DNA of 64,000 nt from Myxococcus stipitatus (GTDB lineage: Bacteria > Myxococcota > Myxococcia > Myxococcales > Myxococcaceae), in assembly GCF_037414475.1 (NCBI RefSeq), contig NZ_CP147913.1, forward strand, positions 3,472,001 to 3,536,000. The letters run 5' to 3'. Below the pieces are notes generated by a model. It searched no databases, was not told where the DNA came from, and worked only from the letters and a program-made list of their open reading frames with translations. Each line of letters begins with the position of its first letter. Position 1 is the first letter of the stretch. Shown here in pieces: positions 63,640 through 64,000 of the stretch. Position numbers and translations under genes: made by a program.

Positions 63640-63912
63640 CTATCCATCGGTCACCACCTCGAGGTCGTCTCGGCAGGGGACAAGGCACGTCAGCGTCTCG
63701 GCGACACCGTCGATGGTGGCGCGGCACTCGAAGCAGACGCCCATGCCACACATCGGTCCGCGAGGACGTCCGCTCAAGTCCGCGCGGCTGATGAACCGGC
63801 CCGTCATCGCGAGCGCGGCGGCCACTGACGTCCCCGAGGGAACGGTGACGGCCTGTCCGTTGATGCGCAGCGTGACGGGCGCCGCGGCCTTCTTCGATGA
63901 GGCGTCACGCAT
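63640..63912 (-). CDS. [2Fe-2S] ferredoxin-like subunit (HcnA/LhpF type)
   Basis: 90 residues from ATG 63912 (GAGG upstream). A plant-type ferredoxin fold with CGMGVCFEC and a following cysteine in LTCLVPC, the Cx4Cx2C pattern ligating a [2Fe-2S] cluster. It should pass electrons inside the D-hydroxyproline dehydrogenase complex. Overlaps the stop of the upstream gene by 8 bp. Confidence 0.87.
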   Translation of the reverse strand: MRDASSKKAAAPVTLRINGQAVTVPSGTSVAAALAMTGRFISRADLSGRPRGPMCGMGVCFECRATIDGVAETLTCLVPCRDDLEVVTDG

Positions 63913-64000
63913 GGGCGACCTCACGGGAAGACGTCGCCAGGAAACGCGAGGGTGAATAGGGACGCGGATCGATGGCGCTCACCCGTCCGAGCATCTGGTC
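63905..64000 (-). CDS. D-amino-acid oxidase-like subunit, 5' part beyond the window
   Basis: Only the last 31 residues are visible, ending AIDPRPYSPSRFLATSSREVA before TGA at 63905-63907. The IDPxPYSPxRF ending is that of DAO-type FAD oxidoreductases, such as the catalytic subunit of D-hydroxyproline dehydrogenase. It fits as the first gene of the operon that continues leftwards. Confidence 0.6.
   Translation of the reverse strand, partial: DQMLGRVSAIDPRPYSPSRFLATSSREVAHA

Noticed and set aside
1..64000. CRISPR arrays, rRNA, tRNA, transposons, phage genes
   Set aside because: None was recognised in the intergenic spaces or frames; repeats found are single palindromes, hairpins or coding duplications.

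Overview
The window is a very GC-rich (roughly 70%) chromosome segment with dense coding, abundant lipoproteins, GTG starts, large PAS/GAF histidine kinases, a caspase-like protein, an EAD1-trypsin protein and a eukaryote-like alkaline ceramidase. Together these point to a fruiting-type myxobacterium (Myxococcaceae: Myxococcus, Corallococcus or a relative). No rRNA, tRNA, CRISPR array, transposase or phage gene was seen. About 56 protein genes are called, two of them cut by the window edges.

Left part (1-19.3 kb). A truncated zinc-ribbon gene and an ELWxxDGT-repeat lipoprotein lie divergent to a galactose/glyoxal-oxidase-like secreted enzyme. Then come a two-zinc-finger protein, a PilZ protein, and a saccharopine-dehydrogenase-like/TetR pair preceded by a perfect 24-bp palindrome that is probably the TetR operator. 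An alkaline ceramidase, a SnoaL-like secreted protein and an alpha/beta hydrolase follow. A minus-strand block reads exbB-exbD-tonB-(large inverted repeat)-TonB-dependent receptor-lipoprotein, and then a caspase-domain protein whose C-terminus is built of GxQxGxxN surface-type repeats. An SDR oxidoreductase and an exported protein in a less GC-rich patch close the section.

Middle (19.5-30.2 kb). This is the most unusual locus. Two overlapping genes together encode a split alpha-2-macroglobulin with no visible thioester motif. They are followed on the same strand by a trypsin-like protease carrying an N-terminal effector-associated domain (EAD1 type), then by an 867-residue membrane protein with Ig-like periplasmic and long helical cytoplasmic parts. 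A helical protein of unknown function is divergent from them. The layout suggests a protease/antiprotease or cell-envelope conflict system; this is inference.

Right part (30.2-64 kb). Small orphan proteins (several Cys-rich) precede a 960-residue protein with a GT4 glycosyltransferase head and a long unrecognised C-terminus. Next are an AEC-family carrier, an MFS transporter and an astacin-like metalloprotease lipoprotein with two near-identical PPC domains behind a candidate sigma-54 promoter. A TPR-type lipoprotein, a lone receiver protein, an FRG-domain protein and a translationally coupled two-kinase phosphorelay follow. An operon of three Tad-type pseudopilins and a very short pilin-like protein has no secretion machinery beside it. 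The window ends with a PAS-AraC regulator divergent from a secreted M9 collagenase, which converges on a hydroxyproline-catabolism operon (D-hydroxyproline dehydrogenase subunits, deaminase, semialdehyde dehydrogenase). Collagen digestion and use of its signature amino acid thus sit side by side.
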